From positions 124,001 through 188,000 of the forward strand of contig NZ_JAPHOQ010000006.1 of assembly GCF_026191355.1 (NCBI RefSeq): 64,000 nucleotides of DNA, written 5' to 3'. This document shows positions 45,183-54,919 of the stretch, piece by piece. The stretch comes from Legionella sheltonii (GTDB taxonomy: Bacteria > Pseudomonadota > Gammaproteobacteria > Legionellales > Legionellaceae). Positions within the stretch are counted from its first letter, which is position 1. Each line of letters opens with the position of its first letter. The notes under the pieces were generated by a model. The model worked only from the letters and a program-made list of their open reading frames with translations, searched no databases and was not told where the DNA came from. Both the position numbers and the translations under genes were made by a program.

Positions 45183-45923
45183 ATGAAACTTTTTTTATCA
45201 AAATTGTATGCTATTTTAGGTGCTTTTTTCTTATCGCTAATGGCAGTAGGATTTTGTGAGGCTGCATCTGACCTCAGTAACTCTACTGATAAAACCAAAA
45301 TGACAATCAATGTTGGTATTTATGCCCCTTTTTCTAACGAATCTGCTTTTATTGGCAGGAATATGTTGGGGGCAATGGAAATAGCCCGTGATCAATTAAA
45401 CTCTTCTGACATTAATTACGAATTTTATACTTTAGATAAAATGCCAAATACTGCGAATGCAGCAAAAACCGTGCAAAAATTTATTGATGCACACCACATT
45501 AACGTATTGATAACTGAAGGTAAAGACAGCGGCGCTTTAATCGCACCTTTAGCAAAAAAAAATAAGCTCATTCATTTTTGTCTGACTGATGATTCAATCA
45601 TTGCTGATGGAAAAAATAATTTCTTAGCCCAAAGTCCCAATCACAAACAAGCAGCTGTTTTGACTCACTCGGTGAAACCGGAGTTTATTGCTCAATTTAA
45701 ACAGGAATATTTCAGTCACCCTGTGAGTGAAGCAGGGTATGCGTTTGATATATTTCATCTGATTCATCATAGTGCTCAGCTGGCAATGAAGACTCATTCT
45801 GATTTTTCATCGCAAGCGGTGGCAACACATCTTTTAGCTCTTGAATCAGGGACAGGGGTAATGGGCACATTTAACCTAGATAAAAAAGGCGTTTCTTATA
45901 AAAAGCAGATTCTTACCGCCTGA
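45183..45923 (+). CDS. Internally shortened LivJ-like periplasmic binding protein
   Basis: A 246-residue protein with a signal peptide (about 1-28, cut near CEA-ASD). The first lobe of a branched-chain amino acid/ligand-binding fold is clear: V-G-I-Y-A-P-F-S, G-A-M-E-I-A, and V-L-I-T-E-G-K-D-S-G-A-L-I-A-P-L-A. It then jumps from S-P-N-H-K-Q-A-A-V-L-T straight to a C-terminal segment (Y-A-F-D-I-F-H-L-I) normally about 140 residues later. The family is usually near 370-400 residues, so most of lobe two is missing but the frame stays open. The ATG at 45183 follows GAGG; ATG 45168 is alternative. No transporter genes are nearby. Confidence 0.72.
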   Translation: MKLFLSKLYAILGAFFLSLMAVGFCEAASDLSNSTDKTKMTINVGIYAPFSNESAFIGRNMLGAMEIARDQLNSSDINYEFYTLDKMPNTANAAKTVQKFIDAHHINVLITEGKDSGALIAPLAKKNKLIHFCLTDDSIIADGKNNFLAQSPNHKQAAVLTHSVKPEFIAQFKQEYFSHPVSEAGYAFDIFHLIHHSAQLAMKTHSDFSSQAVATHLLALESGTGVMGTFNLDKKGVSYKKQILTA

Positions 45924-45940
45924 ATAAAATTCGCCTCATT

Positions 45941-45960
45941 CCCGGTTGCGAGCAACCGGG
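45941..45960. terminator. GC-rich hairpin after the LivJ-like gene
   Basis: CCCGGTTGC and GCAACCGGG (45941-45949, 45952-45960) are exact inverses round GA. No T tract follows. It may be a terminator or a small palindromic repeat; a weaker GAGCAACCAGGTTGTTC form is at 46821-46837. Confidence 0.5.
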
Positions 45961-46070
45961 CTATTCGCTTGCAACCTCTCTCACTTCATATCTTTAATCT
46001 TGCCTTAATATAGATAGCATAAAATTAGATCATAGTGTCGACATTCTTTTCAAGGAGAAGAGGAGGTTGT

Positions 46071-46757
46071 ATGCAAAGTAAAGATGAGCTTCTGAAGCAA
46101 GTGGTTGCAAACACGCATCTGGGTAATAAAAAAGGCGTAATCTCAATTATCTTAGGTGAGCGTTTTGGATATCCTTTAGGGATGATAAGGAGTAGATCTT
46201 CTAAGCAACCGGTAGATTTCAATGTCTTGAGTTTAGGCATAACTGAAGGGAAAGAGCTTGGCTTTATTGATTTTGTATTTGATCATACGACGGGCTTTAT
46301 TGGAATAACATTTAGTAAAAAACTCAATCCACACGGACACGATGGCATCGCTGATTCTCTGTATATTGCTGGTGCTTCAGGGAGCGACTCAAGACGAGCG
46401 ACAATGGTCGGTGGCAAAATTGCATTTTTAAATAATATGTTTGTCAGCACAGAATGGAGTGGTCACTATGGTGCTGATCTGTGGAATGCAAGGATTATTG
46501 AACATTTTCAAAGCATTTTTTATTGGACTACAAAACAACCCATCCTGCACATTAACTGGAGGAATAGCGATCCGGAGCAAGAGAGAGCAGCTGGGGCTGT
46601 TGTACCAAGCGAACATGTTGAAAAGCAACACTCCAGATTGATGACTTTTGGATTGTTTTGCGTCAATAATCGTGCTACTGCTGATGGTGTTAAGGCCAAC
46701 ACACCATTGACAAATGACCTTTCTAAGACGGTTGTTTCCTATTTGCCGCCAAAATGA
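46071..46757 (+). CDS. Orphan protein of 228 residues
   Basis: I do not recognise a family. It starts at the ATG 46071 behind an ideal AGGAGG; a GTG at 46035 is rejected. No signal peptide or membrane helix. The sequence is mixed alpha/beta with a Gly- and Ser-rich middle (A-G-A-S-G-S-D-S-R-R) and a V-E-K-Q-H-S-R-L-M-T-F-G-L-F-C patch near residue 190. It could be a cytoplasmic enzyme or a secreted effector; nothing decides. Convergent with the ctp gene across a terminator-like hairpin. Confidence 0.55.
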   Translation: MQSKDELLKQVVANTHLGNKKGVISIILGERFGYPLGMIRSRSSKQPVDFNVLSLGITEGKELGFIDFVFDHTTGFIGITFSKKLNPHGHDGIADSLYIAGASGSDSRRATMVGGKIAFLNNMFVSTEWSGHYGADLWNARIIEHFQSIFYWTTKQPILHINWRNSDPEQERAAGAVVPSEHVEKQHSRLMTFGLFCVNNRATADGVKANTPLTNDLSKTVVSYLPPK

Positions 46758-46849
46758 TGTAACCAGGATTTATATAATAGGAGAATTGATTCTGCTTGAG
46801 GTAGTTTCATACTCGATTTCGAGCAACCAGGTTGTTCATTTAAGTAAAG

Positions 46850-46898
46850 AAGAGGAGCCTAGAAGGTTAGATTACAATCCAACTTCATGGCTCCTCTT
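46850..46898. terminator. Bidirectional terminator-like hairpin
   Basis: AAGAGGAGCC (46850-46859) pairs with GGCTCCTCTT (46889-46898) and inside GGTTAGATT roughly pairs with AATCCAACT. Pyrimidine-rich tails follow on both strands, and it sits between convergent genes. Confidence 0.65.
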
Positions 46899-46918
46899 TA
46901 TCTCTTGCAATCTGATAA

Positions 46919-48262
46919 TTATCTGTTAGCTAAAGCCATCCCTTCCAAGACAGTTAAAGCAGCATAAAGTTGATAGTCGTTATGCATTAACTCGTCTATT
47001 TGAGCTTTAGCGCTTTTCGCTTTATTTTCCTCACTATTCTTATTAATCAAGTGCCCGTTAAGATTGGCTTCACTAAATCCAGTAAGATCAGAAGGCTTGG
47101 CAGCGGTCTTAGGAATCTCCATCTCATTGACTACGATATCAGGCACAATACCCTTAGCTTGAATTGAGGTTCCAGAAGGAGTGTAATAAAGAGCAGTAGT
47201 TAATTTAATCCCCGTTTTGTCATCCAACGGTAATACGGTTTGTACAGAACCTTTACCGAAACTAGTTGTACCTAAAATAACGGCTCGTTTATTGTCTTTA
47301 AGCGCACCAGCTACAATTTCAGCGGCAGATGCAGAACCATTATTGATTAATACAACCATTGGTGCATTATGCAAAACATCGATACCTTTGGATAAGGCGG
47401 TAAAGTCTGAACCAGGTAAACGTCCCTTAGTTGAAACGATTGTTTCGGGTTTTCCTGATTTGTCTTTACCAAGGAAGGCATCAGAAACCTGAATGGCTGA
47501 ATCAAGCAAGCCTCCTGGGTTGTTACGTAAATCCAGAACGAGACCTTTTAAGTTTCCGCCAGATTGTTGTTTTAGGCGATCAATGGCTTGTAGCATATCT
47601 TTTCCAGTTAATGCCTGAAATTGAGTTAAACGGATATAACCATAGCCTGGAGCGAGCAATTTACTTTGTACGCTCTTAATTTGAATCACTTCGCGTACTA
47701 AGTCAAAAGTAAGCGCTTTGTTAACTCCTTTGCGTAATACGGTCAACTGAATAGTACTTCCAGCTTTACCGCGCATTAAGTTGACTGCATCTTTAAGTGA
47801 GAGACCTTGAACGGACTCTTTACCCAATTTAATAATATAGTCTCCAGACTTAATGCCCGCTTTAAATGCCGGGGTATCCACCAGAGGAGTAACCACTTTA
47901 ACAACCCCGTCTTCCATGGTCACCTCCAATCCTAACCCACCGAATTCACCGCTAGTTGATGTTTGCAGCTCTTTAAATTCTTCCTCATCCAGATAGCTGG
48001 AGTGGGGATCAAGACCATTGAGCATGCCACGAATGGCGTTATCAAAGAGTTCTTTATCATCGACCGGTTTAACGTAATATTTTTTAATCTCACCGATTGC
48101 ATTGGAAAATCGTTGAACATCTTCTAAAGGAACTGCTTTAGAAGTGGCATTGGAGTTTGTAGAAGTATTTGTTTCATCATCTGCAAAGCCAGTCAGAGGT
48201 AACATAAGAGTAAAAGCGTACACTATCGCAAGCGTGCATGGATACAGTTTTCTTATCAACAT
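46919..48262 (-). CDS. ctpA: C-terminal processing protease (S41, Ctp/Prc family)
   Basis: A periplasmic serine/lysine-dyad protease of 447 residues. Signal peptide about 1-22 (cut near GFA-DDE). PDZ domain near 85-165 (G-L-G-L-E-V-T, then G-D-Y-I-I-K-L), then the catalytic region with N-N-G-S-A-S-A-A-E-I-V-A-G-A and G-T-T-S-F-G-K-G-S-V-Q-T carrying the Ser and Lys. The ATG at 48262 is chosen because GGAGATCGCT precedes it and the signal peptide begins there. Third of the leftward run gpmI-envC-ctp, as in many proteobacteria. Confidence 0.93.
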   Translation of the reverse strand: MLIRKLYPCTLAIVYAFTLMLPLTGFADDETNTSTNSNATSKAVPLEDVQRFSNAIGEIKKYYVKPVDDKELFDNAIRGMLNGLDPHSSYLDEEEFKELQTSTSGEFGGLGLEVTMEDGVVKVVTPLVDTPAFKAGIKSGDYIIKLGKESVQGLSLKDAVNLMRGKAGSTIQLTVLRKGVNKALTFDLVREVIQIKSVQSKLLAPGYGYIRLTQFQALTGKDMLQAIDRLKQQSGGNLKGLVLDLRNNPGGLLDSAIQVSDAFLGKDKSGKPETIVSTKGRLPGSDFTALSKGIDVLHNAPMVVLINNGSASAAEIVAGALKDNKRAVILGTTSFGKGSVQTVLPLDDKTGIKLTTALYYTPSGTSIQAKGIVPDIVVNEMEIPKTAAKPSDLTGFSEANLNGHLINKNSEENKAKSAKAQIDELMHNDYQLYAALTVLEGMALANR

Positions 48263-48348
48263 AGCGATCTCCTCAGATGCAAGGCTACAACATAAGCCAT
48301 CTTCTTTTATTATAATTATTGAAATGCAATTAAGGTGCCAGGGTTCAC

Positions 48349-49599
48349 TTATGATAACCAATTAAGTGGTGGAATTGCCTTTCCCCTTAGTCTTATTTCA
48401 AAGTATAGACCGTTTTGTTTAATTCCGCCGCTATGACCAACACTTGCAATTTGTTCATTTTGTCGTACATACTGACCCTTGCTTTTGAATAGGGATTGAT
48501 TGTGAGCATACAAGGTCATAAAACCCTGTCCGTGATCAATAATAATCAATAATCCATATCCCTTCAGCCAGTCGCTAAATACTACTTTTCCAGGATAAAC
48601 GGCAGTAACTACGGCTCCTTCCTCGGCAAAAAATGTCACTCCTTGATTCATTTTGCGTAAGGATCGGCTCTGGCTCTGGACTGGACGCGGCAATTTTTTG
48701 CGCATTTGGCTAAATGGACTGCTCGTTTCATGAAACGGGTTGTCCTTTTGAGTAATGCTTTGTTGTGCCAATGACTTTAGCAAACGGGCCAAATTCTCTT
48801 TATTTTTCCGTACCTCTCTTAATCTGTTTTGTTTATCTTGAATTTCATGATTCAAAGATTGAATTAACGTCGTATGATAACTTTTATTTTGTTGCAGTTG
48901 TTCTTGATGCTTAGTAAGCTCCGTTTTAAGCTGCCTGTTCGCATTAAGTTCTTCACGAAGATTTTCTTTACTTTCACTTAAACGTGCACGAGTTTTATCA
49001 ATTTTTTCAATCAAGAGTTGTCGTGACTTAACGATATATTGGTAATAGGTTAAAATCCGGCTGACCTTATTTGGATCATCTTGATTGAGCAGCAGTTTAA
49101 GGGATTGATACTCACCCATTTGATAGCGAGCACGCACGTGATTCGCTAATAATTGTTGTTGGGTTATAAGTTGTTGATTTAACTGATTTACTTGTTTTTG
49201 CAAGTCAGTAATTTTATTTTCTTTGTTCTTGATATCTTCTTGAATGGAGCGGAGTTTGCGAATCCCTTCACCGATCTGCTTTTCGGTCTCTGATAATTCT
49301 TTATTTAAAATACCGCGTTTGTCGTGTGCTGAGTTTAACGTTTTTTGGAGGCTGTTAATTTGAGCATCTAATTGTTTTAACTTATTTTGTGTTTGGAGTA
49401 CGGTAGAAGATTCTGCATATACTCCAAAGCAAAACAACATACCAAAGAATAATCCACTCAAAGAGAGAGCACTCGATTGTTGATTAGTCCATCGAGTCGG
49501 TTTTAGTTTTTGCTTAACCGCTATCAAATGATAAAAAGGGGAATTTTTAGCATTTGAGTGACATAAGTCATGAGAAATTAAGTAATTCCGTTTATTCAT
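48349..49599 (-). CDS. envC: EnvC-type murein hydrolase activator (LytM/M23 domain)
   Basis: A 416-residue exported protein. A hydrophobic segment about 45-62 is the signal/anchor, long coiled coils cover about 65-280, and a LytM domain lies at about 310-416. The domain is degenerate, as in EnvC: the usual H-x-H of M23 enzymes is L-Y-F-E-I-R, while Y-A-H-N and H-G-Q-G remain. It probably activates amidases at the septum and does not cut peptidoglycan itself. The start overlaps the gpmI stop by eight bases (ATGAATAA). Confidence 0.9.
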   Translation of the reverse strand: MNKRNYLISHDLCHSNAKNSPFYHLIAVKQKLKPTRWTNQQSSALSLSGLFFGMLFCFGVYAESSTVLQTQNKLKQLDAQINSLQKTLNSAHDKRGILNKELSETEKQIGEGIRKLRSIQEDIKNKENKITDLQKQVNQLNQQLITQQQLLANHVRARYQMGEYQSLKLLLNQDDPNKVSRILTYYQYIVKSRQLLIEKIDKTRARLSESKENLREELNANRQLKTELTKHQEQLQQNKSYHTTLIQSLNHEIQDKQNRLREVRKNKENLARLLKSLAQQSITQKDNPFHETSSPFSQMRKKLPRPVQSQSRSLRKMNQGVTFFAEEGAVVTAVYPGKVVFSDWLKGYGLLIIIDHGQGFMTLYAHNQSLFKSKGQYVRQNEQIASVGHSGGIKQNGLYFEIRLRGKAIPPLNWLS

Positions 49600-51133
49600 G
49601 AGTATCTTTTTCTAACAATTGATGTCCTGTCATTTCCACTGGAGGAGTAATACCGAGCAAGGCCAACATGGTTGGTGCGATATCAATTAAGCTTCCTTCA
49701 CTACGTGTAAAATGCCAATGTCCCCCTACATATACTAATGGCACAGGTTCACTGGTATGGGCAGTATGTGCTTGATGTGTCGTTTCGTCAAACATTTCTT
49801 CAGCATTCCCATGATCCGCCGTAATGAGTAGTTTACCCCCTTGTTGGGCTAGTGCATGCCACACTTTGCTCATGCATTGATCAAGGCATTCTATGGCATG
49901 AATTGTAGCCTGAAAATTCCCACTATGTCCTACCATGTCGGCATTAGCATAATTGCAAATAATGACGTCATAGGCTTGACTGTTAATTGCTTCGACCAAA
50001 CATTCTGTTAATTCGGGGGCGCTCATTTCGGGTTGTAAATCATAGGTGGCGACTTTAGGAGAAGGAATGAGAATTCTCTCTTCATTCGAAAAAACATTTT
50101 CGTTCCCCCCATTGAAGAAAAAAGTTACATGCGCATATTTTTCTGTTTCTGCAATGCGTAATTGACTTAACCCGTGCTCTGCAAGAACTTCACCTAAGGT
50201 ATGATTTAAAGGAATCGGTGGAAAAGCAGGGGAAGTCGGTAGATTTTTATCATATTGGGTCATGCTGACAAAATAGGATAGTTGCGGTTGCACCGTGCGG
50301 TTGAATTTTTTAAATGTTGGATCAATAAAAGCCGTAGTTAATTGTCGCGCCCTGTCTGCACGAAAGTTATAGAACAAAACCGCATCGCCATCTTCTATTG
50401 CTTTCTTTTCGCCTATAAGAGTAGGAGGTATGAACTCATCAGAAAGATTTTGTTGATAATAAGACTTGATTGCTGCTTCGGCATCTTGAAAATGATGTTG
50501 GCTGTGGCCTTGTGTTAATAAATTATAGACAGGTTCTATTCTTTCCCAACGATTGTCTCGGTCCATTGCATAATAGCGCCCACTAATCGAACAAATTTGA
50601 GCTACTGGATGTATTTTTAATTCCGTATTAAGTCGTTCTAAACTAGCTAAGGCACTTTGTGGCGGTGTATCCCGGCCATCTAAAAATAAGTGTAAATATA
50701 CCGAAGTGAATTGTTTTTGTGCACATAAATCAAGTAAGGCAAATAAGTGTTGTTCGTGGCTGTGTACTCCTCCTGGAGAAAACAAACCCATAATATGCAA
50801 TGACTTATTGTTTTTCTCTAGGGTGGTTATTACCTCACGAAAAATGGCGTTGTTGGCGAACGCTCCATTTTTTATGCTTTCGTTGATGCGAGTGAAGTCT
50901 TGTTGGATGACTCGCCCTGCACCTATATGCATATGTCCTACTTCGGAATTACCCATTTGCTCGTCAGGTAAACCAACAGCATATCCTGAAGCGTGCAAAA
51001 GAATATGGGGACAATTGTTCCACCATTCATCCCATTGTGGAGTATTGGCCTGGGCGATCGCATTATATTCATTATTTTTGTTATATCCCCAGCCGTCTAA
51101 TATCATGAGCAACAAGGGTGTTTTTTTTTGCAT
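49592..51133 (-). CDS. gpmI: 2,3-bisphosphoglycerate-independent phosphoglycerate mutase
   Basis: Interconverts 3- and 2-phosphoglycerate with two Mn ions, 513 residues. L-M-I-L-D-G-W-G-Y near residue 8, the nucleophilic Ser in G-N-S-E-V-G-H-M-H-I-G-A-G-R near 62, D-G-R-D-T-P-P, and T-A-D-H-G-N-A-E near 440. The ATG at 51133 with GGAG upstream is preferred to a TTG at 51160. It heads the gpmI-envC-ctp run, the standard proteobacterial order. Confidence 0.95.
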   Translation of the reverse strand: MQKKTPLLLMILDGWGYNKNNEYNAIAQANTPQWDEWWNNCPHILLHASGYAVGLPDEQMGNSEVGHMHIGAGRVIQQDFTRINESIKNGAFANNAIFREVITTLEKNNKSLHIMGLFSPGGVHSHEQHLFALLDLCAQKQFTSVYLHLFLDGRDTPPQSALASLERLNTELKIHPVAQICSISGRYYAMDRDNRWERIEPVYNLLTQGHSQHHFQDAEAAIKSYYQQNLSDEFIPPTLIGEKKAIEDGDAVLFYNFRADRARQLTTAFIDPTFKKFNRTVQPQLSYFVSMTQYDKNLPTSPAFPPIPLNHTLGEVLAEHGLSQLRIAETEKYAHVTFFFNGGNENVFSNEERILIPSPKVATYDLQPEMSAPELTECLVEAINSQAYDVIICNYANADMVGHSGNFQATIHAIECLDQCMSKVWHALAQQGGKLLITADHGNAEEMFDETTHQAHTAHTSEPVPLVYVGGHWHFTRSEGSLIDIAPTMLALLGITPPVEMTGHQLLEKDTHE

Positions 51134-51391
51134 GCAATTCTCCGTGGAACACAATCCCAATTGGGTGGAAAAATTATACCTTACTTAATTGGTATTTCGA
51201 AATTTATTCATGCAGTAAGGTTTTAAACTCTGGACCATTCATCGTACCCTTATCTTCGCGCTGAGTGATAAATTAATAATTTCTTAATAATAATGGTATA
51301 GAATGCGACCAGATTGATTTTTGATTGCTCAGATTAAGGCAGGCTAAATTTAATCTGGATAAGCAATACAAACCATGAGGAACGCTGCAAC

Positions 51392-53011
51392 ATGCCTATA
51401 AATTCAGGTCCTAAATTTTTCAAACTGAGTACAACTCAAGAAAACACAGCCTCATCTTCATCTCAAAATGTCCCCAAAGAAGGGAGTAATACTCGGCAAT
51501 TGGCTGCTAAATTTTTAGATAAAGTAATTGATTATTCAAAATTAGATCTTAAGACCAGTCCTATTTTAATGAAACACTTGTTACATCTCTTAAAACTGGA
51601 CGACCTAGAAACCAAAGATGAAGCATTTAATCTTTTCATAAAAAAACTGACCTCAGAAAGACTTGATTTGACGCAACTGATTAATGCATTTAAAGAATAT
51701 GCATTGAATAATGAGGGAGTTTGCACTCTTTTAGCTTACATTGAAGACAATCAATTAATTTCCCAAGAGGAAATTAAACAAGCAGAGGATACTCTTCTCG
51801 TTCAGCTCCATCTATTGTGTCTGCTTGAATCCTTTGTTGCCACATTAAGCAATAGCAGCCAATTTGCTGAGGATACCTTTAAACATATTCTGAATCGGCG
51901 TAACAATCCATTTAATAAAGGTAATACCTGGACAAACTTTTTATTCGGCACCCCGTGGGATACCCCTTTATTTGAACGTTTGAAACTCATTTCCATTGAA
52001 CCTGGCTTTTTGCAAATCCTTTTTCAACGCCAAATGAGCGATAAATTAAAAATAACCGAAGAGGATGTAAAACAATTTATCGAAAAATATCATTTATCCA
52101 GTTGGAATGCATCATCGATTATTGTCCCTAACACTGATGAACGCCCCATCTCAATTGCACCTATGGCCATTAATATAATTGAAGCATGTCGTACCGATGT
52201 GGTTAGCCTAAGATATGAAGAGCGTGGTGGCAAAGAGAACTCAAAGTCAGGATTAGGCTTAATTGGCTTGATGGAGCAATTAAATTATCGTACTGCAGCA
52301 ACACACAAAAAGCATATTCTTCCTGAAGGGGTTGAGGAGCGTATGCAACATACAGATGACTATCCATTGATTCCAGGTTTAACAATTAATAGTGAACCAA
52401 AGGTGGTTTCCGAGTTTAAAATTGATAAATTTTGGCAAGATTTATATGTAAGCTGGAATGCGCGATTTGTTATTAGCAATATTGATTACAGTTTTCTTAT
52501 ATTTAAACTCATGGTGCCCTCAGTGCTAGGTGCGGAGGCGCATAATTTTAAAGAAACACGATTGCTTGCACTTTTTTTTATAGGTAATTTATATCTTAGT
52601 GTAGCGCCACAAAATAATTCGCTTTTTAAAATCGGATATCGGTTAAAAAATGCTGATGAAATATTGAAGCAATGGGGTGTTATAAACCAAGAGTGGGCAT
52701 CCTTGCTGTTAAAGGAGCGTACCACCGATTCAGACGTCATGCCTGATAAGGCTTATGAAAAAATTATAGGTAACTATCCCACACTAAGTATGCTGAGACA
52801 GCTTACTCTATTCTCGCAAAATCCAGAGGCTTATCGAATGTTAGTAAAAGGAACCATGGCTGAACAAGAAGTTGATGAGCAAGAAAAGCCGAAAACAAGT
52901 AAACAAAAAGTTGATAAGCAACAAGAAACAAAAACAGGCAAACAAGGAGTTGAGGAACAAGAAAGAACCAGCTCCGGTAAAGAAGAGCGAGTGTTTCTAA
53001 AACCTCAATAA
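51392..53011 (+). CDS. Orphan protein with C-terminal 13-residue repeats; Dot/Icm effector candidate
   Basis: A 539-residue protein with no signal peptide and no recognised domain. It is largely helical and Leu-rich in residues 30-240. Residues 494-532 are three tandem 13-residue units (V-D-E-Q-E-K-P-K-T-S-K-Q-K, V-D-K-Q-Q-E-T-K-T-G-K-Q-G, V-E-E-Q-E-R-T-S-S-G-K-E-E), encoded by 39-bp repeats at 52871-52987, followed by R-V-F-L-K-P-Q. The E-E-Q-E and K-E-E near the C-terminus resemble the E-block of many Dot/Icm substrates. ATG 51392 has GAGG 14 bases upstream. Effector status is inference only. Confidence 0.55.
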   Translation: MPINSGPKFFKLSTTQENTASSSSQNVPKEGSNTRQLAAKFLDKVIDYSKLDLKTSPILMKHLLHLLKLDDLETKDEAFNLFIKKLTSERLDLTQLINAFKEYALNNEGVCTLLAYIEDNQLISQEEIKQAEDTLLVQLHLLCLLESFVATLSNSSQFAEDTFKHILNRRNNPFNKGNTWTNFLFGTPWDTPLFERLKLISIEPGFLQILFQRQMSDKLKITEEDVKQFIEKYHLSSWNASSIIVPNTDERPISIAPMAINIIEACRTDVVSLRYEERGGKENSKSGLGLIGLMEQLNYRTAATHKKHILPEGVEERMQHTDDYPLIPGLTINSEPKVVSEFKIDKFWQDLYVSWNARFVISNIDYSFLIFKLMVPSVLGAEAHNFKETRLLALFFIGNLYLSVAPQNNSLFKIGYRLKNADEILKQWGVINQEWASLLLKERTTDSDVMPDKAYEKIIGNYPTLSMLRQLTLFSQNPEAYRMLVKGTMAEQEVDEQEKPKTSKQKVDKQQETKTGKQGVEEQERTSSGKEERVFLKPQ

Positions 53012-53250
53012 AACATCATGAAGCGGCATAGCTCATGTTTTAATTAACGATGTCACTTGAATATTTTTCGTTCATAAGCGCTAGTCTTCAGCTCAAAAAA
53101 TGATAGGGTGAATGGTATAAATTAAATTTTTTGACATTTGTCTTGATACAATTTTTTTGAATGTCTATTGAGTCTCCTTGCTTCAGTAGTGACAATTTTG
53201 TATTAAAAAGGTTAGACTATGCACCATTTATTTAATTGGGAAGAGTAGTT

Positions 53251-53958
53251 TTGGAACAAAAAATTCCTCAGCATGTTGCCATTATTATGGATGGAAACGG
53301 TCGTTGGGCTGAAAGTAGGGGACTTCCGCGTATTGAAGGTCATAAAGCAGGTGTTGAGTCTGTGAAGAAAATGATTCGCTGCTGTATGACCAAGGGAATT
53401 CCTTGTCTTAGTTTATTTGCATTCAGCTCGGAGAATTGGTTTCGACCTGCTGAGGAAGTTAATTTTTTAATGGAATTATTCCTGGAGTCCTTAAGAAAGG
53501 AACTTGCTGAGTTAAATCAGCATGGAATCCGCATGCGATTTACGGGAGACCGTAGTTTGCTCTCACCGGTCTTGCAACAACAAATGCGGGAAGCAGAGCT
53601 TTTAACCGCGAATAATGAGCAATTAATTTTGAATGTAGTTGTTAATTATGGGGGTAAGTGGGACCTGGTAAACGCTGCAAAAAAGGTAGCCAAGGCAGTT
53701 TTAAATGGTGAATTGACAATAGAAGATATAAATGAAGTTAATTTTGCCCATTATGTGGATACAGAGGGATTACCTGACCCTGATTTATTTATTCGTACGA
53801 GTGGTGAGTTACGAATTAGTAATTTTTTCCTCTGGCAGCTTGCCTATACAGAGCTTTATTTTAGTGAGGTACATTGGCCAGATTTTGGTGAATATGAGCT
53901 TGAATTGGCTTTAGCTTCTTTTAATAAAAGGAAGAGAAGATTCGGGCAAATTTCTTAA
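53251..53958 (+). CDS. uppS: Undecaprenyl diphosphate synthase
   Basis: cis-prenyltransferase making C55 lipid carrier for cell wall and O-antigen. The family block [11 protein letters not shown] contains catalytic Asp14; L-F-A-F-S-S-E-N-W near 62 and [14 protein letters not shown] near 188. 235 residues. No in-frame ATG exists before the motif; TTG at 53251 with AAGAG upstream is the likely start, TTG 53236 an alternative. First gene of the envelope cluster; pyrH and frr, which often precede it, are not here. Confidence 0.93.
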   Translation: MEQKIPQHVAIIMDGNGRWAESRGLPRIEGHKAGVESVKKMIRCCMTKGIPCLSLFAFSSENWFRPAEEVNFLMELFLESLRKELAELNQHGIRMRFTGDRSLLSPVLQQQMREAELLTANNEQLILNVVVNYGGKWDLVNAAKKVAKAVLNGELTIEDINEVNFAHYVDTEGLPDPDLFIRTSGELRISNFFLWQLAYTELYFSEVHWPDFGEYELELALASFNKRKRRFGQIS

Positions 53959-54082
53959 TTAACAATAGGGATATACATTTCATTAACTTGAGCCACATGG
54001 CCTGATTTTGGAACACAGAATCTGGTCATCCCTCGAAATGCTCAAATGACGGGAAGTGGGGGCATCCGAGTGCAGAAGGTCA

Positions 54083-54122
54083 CTGGTTTGGCTGATATAG
54101 TAGAATTGTTAGACTCTAAATA
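54083..54122. repeat. Possible decayed copy of the MITE-like element
   Basis: GATATAGTAGAATTGTTAGACTCTA in the uppS-cdsA gap resembles the right end of copy 5 (GATAGTAGAATTGTAAACAGCCCCT). The matching left end is not clear. Confidence 0.35.
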
Positions 54123-54136
54123 ATAAGGGCGACATT

Positions 54137-54919
54137 ATGTTTTTCCAACGCTTAATTACAACACTGATTTTAGTGCCCTTGGTTTTATGGCTTATTTTTT
54201 ATGGTAATCAGTGGCTTTTGGCAGGAATTGTTTTGCTTGTTTTTCTTGCGGCATGCAGAGAGTGTTGGCAATTAATACCATTGAACCATTGGAGTCTACA
54301 AGCCGGATTTGTTGTAATTATGCTTGTGGGGTTGTGGGCTTGTGGTGCTTTCTTTTATTATTGGGTGGATATTGGCTTAATTATTTGGTGTTTGAATGTA
54401 CTTGCTATCCTCAGTTTTCCTGGCTCACAGAAATATTGGGGTTATCCTGCCGTCGTAGCGATTGTTTGTTTTTTACTTCTACCGCTATTCGCACAAAGCC
54501 TAATTCATTTATACAACTTGCCTAATGGCAAAGCACAGCTCGTTTATTTGCTGTTTTTAATTTGGGTTTCAGATACAGGGGCTTATCTTAGCGGAAAACT
54601 GATGGGTAAACATAAATTAATTCCTCAAGTCAGTCCTGGAAAATCTTGGGAGGGGGTTATTGGCGGCATTATTCTGTCTATGCTCATCGCTTGGATTGGG
54701 TATAGTTACTTTAAACCGGTTGCCGCGGTTCATTGGTTCGTTTTAGCCTTATGTACTATAATTATTGCAATCTTTGGTGATTTATTCATTAGTATATTAA
54801 AGCGTCGTTGCCATTTAAAAGATACAGGCGCTCTTATTCCGGGACATGGTGGTATTTTAGACCGTTTGGATAGTTTAATTGCAGCGTTGCCTGTGTTTTA
54901 TTTTGGATTAACTTGGTAA
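54137..54919 (+). CDS. cdsA: Phosphatidate cytidylyltransferase
   Basis: Forms CDP-diacylglycerol for all phospholipids; supplies pssA. 260 residues with about seven to eight membrane helices. The C-terminal signature S-W-E-G-V-I-G-G and K-R-R-C-H-L-K-D-T-G-A-L-I-P-G-H-G-G-I-L-D-R-L-D-S is exact. In most gammaproteobacteria dxr follows; here rseP follows directly. Confidence 0.94.
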   Translation: MFFQRLITTLILVPLVLWLIFYGNQWLLAGIVLLVFLAACRECWQLIPLNHWSLQAGFVVIMLVGLWACGAFFYYWVDIGLIIWCLNVLAILSFPGSQKYWGYPAVVAIVCFLLLPLFAQSLIHLYNLPNGKAQLVYLLFLIWVSDTGAYLSGKLMGKHKLIPQVSPGKSWEGVIGGIILSMLIAWIGYSYFKPVAAVHWFVLALCTIIIAIFGDLFISILKRRCHLKDTGALIPGHGGILDRLDSLIAALPVFYFGLTW

